A DNA stretch of 8,548 bases from an uncultured Bacteroidota bacterium (GTDB lineage: Bacteria > Bacteroidota > Bacteroidia > Chitinophagales > Chitinophagaceae). Location: contig CAIWKU010000044.1 in NCBI GenBank assembly GCA_903913355.1, positions 1 to 8,548 on the forward strand, written 5' to 3'. Below, piece by piece: positions 5,821 to 8,548 of the stretch (the stretch's first letter is position 1; every line of letters starts with the position of its first letter). Position numbers and translations under genes: made by a program. Below the pieces are notes generated by a model that did no database searches, was not told where the DNA came from, and saw only the letters and a program-made list of their open reading frames with translations.

Positions 5821-7110
5821 CTATTTCCCAAACTTAATCTTCCCATTAGGATATACCCCTGTACTTCCCAGCATTTCTTCAATCCTGATCAGTTGGTTGT
5901 ATTTGGCGATACGGTCGGTTCTGGAAGCGGAGCCGGTTTTGATCTGACCGCAGTTTAAGGCTACAGCTAAATCAGCAATCGTGGTATCTTCTGTTTCGCC
6001 GCTACGGTGACTCATGATGGTATTATAGCCATTATGCTGTGCAAGTGTTACGGCATTGATGGTTTCTGTTAAAGTACCAATCTGGTTCACTTTTACCAAT
6101 AGGGCATTGGCAATACCTTTATCGATACCTGTTTGCAGACGATTTACATTGGTAACAAACAAATCATCGCCTACCAGTTGGCATTTGCTACCTACAGCCT
6201 GTGTAAGTGCTTTCCATCCATTCCAGTCATCTTCGGCCATTCCATCTTCAATAGAAACGATAGGGTATTGTTTCACCCATTTTTCCCAGAATTTTACCAG
6301 TTCATCGCTGCTTAATGCTTTACCACTGCTTTTGTGGAACACATATTTTTTCTTTTTGGCATCCCATAATTCGCTGTTGGCGGCATCCATACCGATCACA
6401 ATCTGTGAACCGGTTTTATAACCTGCGGCAGTAATGGCTTCCAAAACGGTTTCAATAGCTTCTTCATTGCTTTGGATATTGGGAGCAAAACCACCTTCAT
6501 CACCTACGTTGGTGCTAAATCCTTTTTTCTTCAAAACACCTTTCAGTGTATGGAAAATCTCAACACCCCAACGCAGTCCTTCACTAAAAGAAGGCGCACC
6601 TACAGGCATGATCATAAATTCCTGGAAATCGATTTTATTATCGGCATGGGCACCACCATTCAAGATATTCATCATCGGCATAGGCAATGTTTTGGCATTG
6701 GTACCACCGATATATCGGAACAAAGGAAGGGCTGCTTCTTCAGCTGCGGCTTTGGCTACAGCCATACTAACTGCAAGAATGGCATTGGCTCCTAATTTGG
6801 TTTTATTAGGTGTACCATCCAGAACGATCATTTCCTCATCAATAGCTGCCTGCTGGGCAACATCGTAGCCAATGATGGCTTCAGAAATAATTTTATTGAC
6901 ATTGTCTACGGCTTTTAAAACTCCTTTCCCGCCATATTTCTTTTTATCATTATCTCGCAATTCTGCTGCTTCGTGAATACCGGTACTGGCCCCGCTCGGA
7001 ACTGATGCACGACCCAACGCGCCATCGTCTGTAAGAACATCTACTTCCACGGTAGGGTTACCGCGACTGTCTAATATCTGTCTGGCGTGTACTTCAATAA
7101 TGTAACTCAT
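5821..7110 (-). CDS. eno: Enolase (phosphopyruvate hydratase)
   Basis: This 429-residue glycolytic enzyme interconverts 2-phosphoglycerate and phosphoenolpyruvate in the cytoplasm. All catalytic features are intact: ARQILDSRGNPTVEV at the N-terminus, the mobile loop SGAST at 39-43, H155 in GGAHADN, E205 in VGDEGGFAP, the Mg2+ ligands D242, E288 (SIEDGM) and D315 (VGDDLF), the catalytic lysines K340 and K391, and the signature SHRSGETEDT starting at 367. The length equals that of typical bacterial enolases, and ATG 7110 gives the standard start MSYIIEVHARQILDSRGNP. The leader is AT-rich with no Shine-Dalgarno and no clear TAnnTTTG box in the 151-base gap upstream. The FtsB-like gene follows on the same strand after a repeat-bearing gap. 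Long open frames on the opposite strand here are by-products of its codon bias. Confidence 0.98.
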   Translation of the reverse strand: MSYIIEVHARQILDSRGNPTVEVDVLTDDGALGRASVPSGASTGIHEAAELRDNDKKKYGGKGVLKAVDNVNKIISEAIIGYDVAQQAAIDEEMIVLDGTPNKTKLGANAILAVSMAVAKAAAEEAALPLFRYIGGTNAKTLPMPMMNILNGGAHADNKIDFQEFMIMPVGAPSFSEGLRWGVEIFHTLKGVLKKKGFSTNVGDEGGFAPNIQSNEEAIETVLEAITAAGYKTGSQIVIGMDAANSELWDAKKKKYVFHKSSGKALSSDELVKFWEKWVKQYPIVSIEDGMAEDDWNGWKALTQAVGSKCQLVGDDLFVTNVNRLQTGIDKGIANALLVKVNQIGTLTETINAVTLAQHNGYNTIMSHRSGETEDTTIADLAVALNCGQIKTGSASRTDRIAKYNQLIRIEEMLGSTGVYPNGKIKFGK

Positions 7111-7212
7111 AAAAATCTGCTTGTTTGGTGATGATTTGGTTATAATTAGCGAAATGCTTGTTTTTGGACCCGCAATTTAAGCATTTGCAGCCTGCCAAGG
7201 AAAACTTAGCCT

Positions 7213-7240
7213 CAATCTGTGCAAATCTGTGCATCTGTGG
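7213..7240. repeat. Three tandem degenerate CTGTG words (9/10-base period)
   Basis: CAATCTGTG (7213-7221), CAAATCTGTG (7222-7231) and CATCTGTGG (7232-7240) follow one another without gaps, differing by one or two bases. The tract ends 21 bases from the gldA-like stop codon, on the downstream side of that minus-strand gene. I recall similar ATCTGTG word runs between genes in Bacteroidota; that relation is from memory and needs a genome search. It has no inverted partner in this gap. Confidence 0.6.
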
Positions 7241-7241
7241 C

Positions 7242-7261
7242 AAAAAAATGGGTTTCGCCCC
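7242..7261 (-). terminator. Weak intrinsic-terminator-like sequence after the gldA-like gene
   Basis: Directly after the stop codon the minus strand reads GGGGCGAAACCCA followed by seven T. A GGG/CCC stem with a CGAAA loop and a T7 tract is terminator-like, but the 3-bp stem is very short. It could work only weakly, if at all. Confidence 0.3.
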
Positions 7262-8167
7262 TTAAGTAGTCAAATTCCTAAAAACAGCCTCCAGACTATG
7301 CCCCTCAGCCTGTAACGAAACAATATTCAAATTACGATCAATCGCCATCTGTAACAATTGCTTTCTCAATTTCTCCGGCGAGCTGGTTTGGAACTTAAAA
7401 TAACCCTCTTTCACTTGTTCTATTTTAATCATTTCAGAAATCGTCTCCATCCATTGTCTGTCAACCGCTTCTTCAAACTGAACCGTTACGGTATGCAGGT
7501 CAGTATATGTATGCTGCAAATGAACCAACTGATCATCCGCAACAATATTCCCTTTATGAATAATGATGACTCTGTCGCAAATCGCTTCTACTTCCTGTAA
7601 AATATGCGAAGAGAATAAAACTGTCTTATCCTTACCCTGCTCCTTAATTACATTTCTTATTTCAATAATCTGGTTAGGGTCCAGTCCGCTGGTTGGCTCA
7701 TCCAATATCAACACTTCGGGATCATGAATCAGCGCAGCAGCCAATCCCACTCTTTGCTTATACCCTTTTGATAACTGGCTGATTTTTTTCTTCGACTCAA
7801 GACTTAACCCGGTTAGGACAATGGCTTTCTCCACAGCTTCTTTCAGATTTGCTAACTGATGCACACCGGAAATAAAACCCAGGTATTCTCTAACATACAT
7901 ATCCTGGTACAATGGATTGGATTCGGGCAGATACCCTATCTTTTTTTTGATGGCTATAGGGTTTTCTGCTACTTCCCTTCCACAAACTTTTACCGACCCA
8001 CTATCAGATCCCAAATACCCTGTAATCATTTTCATCGTAGTACTCTTACCCGCACCATTAGGGCCCAAAAAACCAACAATCTCTCCTTTCTGAATAGAGA
8101 AAGAGATTTGATTTACAGCTTTTTGTTCGTCGTATTGTTTAGCAAGAAGGTTTACTTCGATGGACAT
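7262..8167 (-). CDS. gldA: ABC transporter ATP-binding protein, GldA-like
   Basis: A 301-residue cytoplasmic ATPase. The nucleotide-binding domain fills residues 1-215: Walker A GPNGAGKST at 35-43, signature LSKGYKQR at 132-139 (LSKGY in place of LSGGQ), Walker B VLILDEP at 152-158, D-loop GLD at 161-163 and switch H188. The residues after 215 are the C-terminal extension seen in this subfamily. The start MSIEVNLLAKQY, the segment GYLPESNPLYQDMYVREYL at 78-96 and QEVEAICDRVIII at 191-203 closely resemble GldA, the ATPase that works with the GldF/GldG permease in Bacteroidota gliding motility. GldA-like proteins also occur in non-gliding species and the general form is shared with drug/ABC-2 exporters, so motility is not proven. 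No permease gene is visible here; gldA lying apart from gldFG is known in Flavobacterium. A TAATTTTG promoter box lies 16 bases upstream. Confidence 0.88.
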   Translation of the reverse strand: MSIEVNLLAKQYDEQKAVNQISFSIQKGEIVGFLGPNGAGKSTTMKMITGYLGSDSGSVKVCGREVAENPIAIKKKIGYLPESNPLYQDMYVREYLGFISGVHQLANLKEAVEKAIVLTGLSLESKKKISQLSKGYKQRVGLAAALIHDPEVLILDEPTSGLDPNQIIEIRNVIKEQGKDKTVLFSSHILQEVEAICDRVIIIHKGNIVADDQLVHLQHTYTDLHTVTVQFEEAVDRQWMETISEMIKIEQVKEGYFKFQTSSPEKLRKQLLQMAIDRNLNIVSLQAEGHSLEAVFRNLTT

Positions 8168-8183
8168 GCGGATTGCTTTGGGT

Positions 8184-8191
8184 CAAAATTA
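8184..8191 (-). promoter_or_regulatory. Probable -7 promoter box of the gldA-like gene
   Basis: The minus strand reads TAATTTTG at 8191-8184, an exact TAnnTTTG match ending 16 bases before ATG 8167. The position 19 bases further up (8214-8211) reads GCAA, not TTTG, so the -33 box is absent or degenerate. That site falls at the very edge of the octamer repeat tract. Confidence 0.5.
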
Positions 8192-8209
8192 GTGGAATGG
8201 GGGAGTATT

Positions 8210-8249
8210 GTTGCATTGTTTTATGGTGAAATGGTTAAAAAGATGATAA
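8210..8249 (+). repeat. Second degenerate 8-base word tract, same family as 775-889
   Basis: The sequence splits into consecutive octamers GTTGCATT (8210-8217), GTTTTATG, GTGAAATG, GTTAAAAA and GATGATAA (8242-8249). The first octamer is identical to the first of the tract at 775, and the rest fit the same GYTAAATG-type consensus with more decay. No inverted partner is seen nearby. It lies in the 196-base gap between the divergent gldA-like gene and the partial plus-strand gene, touching the expected -33 region of the gldA-like promoter. Confidence 0.55.
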
Positions 8250-8363
8250 GATTCGCTTATTTATTATTTTCATTTTTGCACACTGGGTACGCTAGGGAAT
8301 TGTTTATTTTTAAACTATGACATCTTCTTTTATTGAGAATCCCAATTAAGTAAATCAACAGAG

Positions 8364-8548
8364 ATGAACCTATTCCTTACAAGAAAATATACCTATACTA
8401 CTGATCAATCTCTTCACAAAATTCATGATGAATTGTATAAAATGATACGCTCGCCAAAAAGGCTATTTCACTTTGAATTTTTTGGAACCCTGAATCAGGA
8501 TAGTGAATTTCTTATGACAGAAAAACTAGCATTCGGAAATATTTCAAG
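8364..8548 (+). CDS. Start of an unrecognised protein (cut by the right edge)
   Basis: From ATG 8364 the frame is open for 61 codons to the window end (MNLFLTRKYTYTTDQSLHKI at the start). The protein is not recognised. The visible part has a basic, aromatic-rich N-terminus, a likely helix (DQSLHKIHDELYKMI), and then FHFEFFGTLNQDSEFLMTEKLAFGNIS, an alternating pattern that looks like beta strands. No signal peptide, membrane helix or known motif is seen so far. It diverges from the gldA-like gene; no Shine-Dalgarno is present, and CATTTTTG at 8271-8278 is a possible but distant -7-like box. The length of open frame and its position at the end of a gap support a gene; the product is hypothetical. 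Confidence 0.6.
   Translation, partial: MNLFLTRKYTYTTDQSLHKIHDELYKMIRSPKRLFHFEFFGTLNQDSEFLMTEKLAFGNIS

Noticed and set aside
6056..6868. Overlapping open frames on the plus strand opposite enolase
   Set aside because: They lie wholly antisense to an intact enolase with all catalytic residues, show no family motifs, and are explained by codon bias of the real gene.
775..8249. Word tracts as CRISPR arrays
   Set aside because: Units are 7-10 bases, adjoin without spacers and are degenerate; there are no cas genes nearby.
7859..8320. 153-codon plus-strand open frame running from inside the gldA-like gene into the gap
   Set aside because: Most of it is antisense to the ATPase domain, including Walker A, and the rest crosses the repeat tract; no protein-like pattern is seen.
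1..8548. A new multi-gene defence, mobile or biosynthetic system
   Set aside because: The recognised genes are ordinary housekeeping and envelope functions in separate transcription units, with no integrase, transposase, toxin-antitoxin pair or biosynthetic cluster.

Overview
This window comes from a member of the Bacteroidota, most likely a Chitinophagaceae-type bacterium. The evidence is a GldA-like ABC ATPase close to the gliding-motility protein, a fused gamma-alpha 2-oxoacid:acceptor oxidoreductase subunit, AT-rich gene starts without clear Shine-Dalgarno sequences, and several gene starts preceded by the Bacteroidota -7 motif TAnnTTTG. The family-level assignment is an inference; no rRNA or other marker is present to fix it.

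Layout from left to right: a Bax inhibitor-1/YccA membrane protein cut by the left edge (minus strand); a probable lipoprotein polysaccharide deacetylase (minus); diverging from it, a 615-residue 2-oxoacid oxidoreductase alpha subunit and then a small MmcQ/YjbR protein (both plus); converging on these, endonuclease III (minus); a 77-residue conserved-looking small protein (minus); an FtsB/DivIC septum protein and enolase (both minus); a GldA-type ATPase (minus); and the start of an unrecognised plus-strand gene cut by the right edge. The genes are mostly housekeeping: central metabolism (enolase, 2-oxoacid oxidoreductase), DNA repair (Nth), cell division (FtsB-like), envelope (deacetylase, GldA, BI-1). 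The only obvious conserved grouping is eno next to the ftsB/divIC-like gene. There are no RNA genes, CRISPR arrays, transposases or phage genes, and no gene-free stretch longer than about 220 bases.

The unusual content lies between the genes. Four intergenic gaps carry distinct repeat-type elements: a degenerate 8-base word tract with a facing inverted copy (775-889), a 17-bp perfect palindrome (3773-3816), a degenerate 7-base word tract with a facing inverted copy (5704-5815), and a 9/10-base CTGTG word tract (7213-7240). Each begins only 5 to 21 bases after a stop codon. A second tract of the 8-base family (8210-8249) lies upstream of the gldA-like gene. These look like members of dispersed extragenic repeat families and are the best candidates here for something under-described; their function cannot be decided from one window. 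No new multi-gene system was found.
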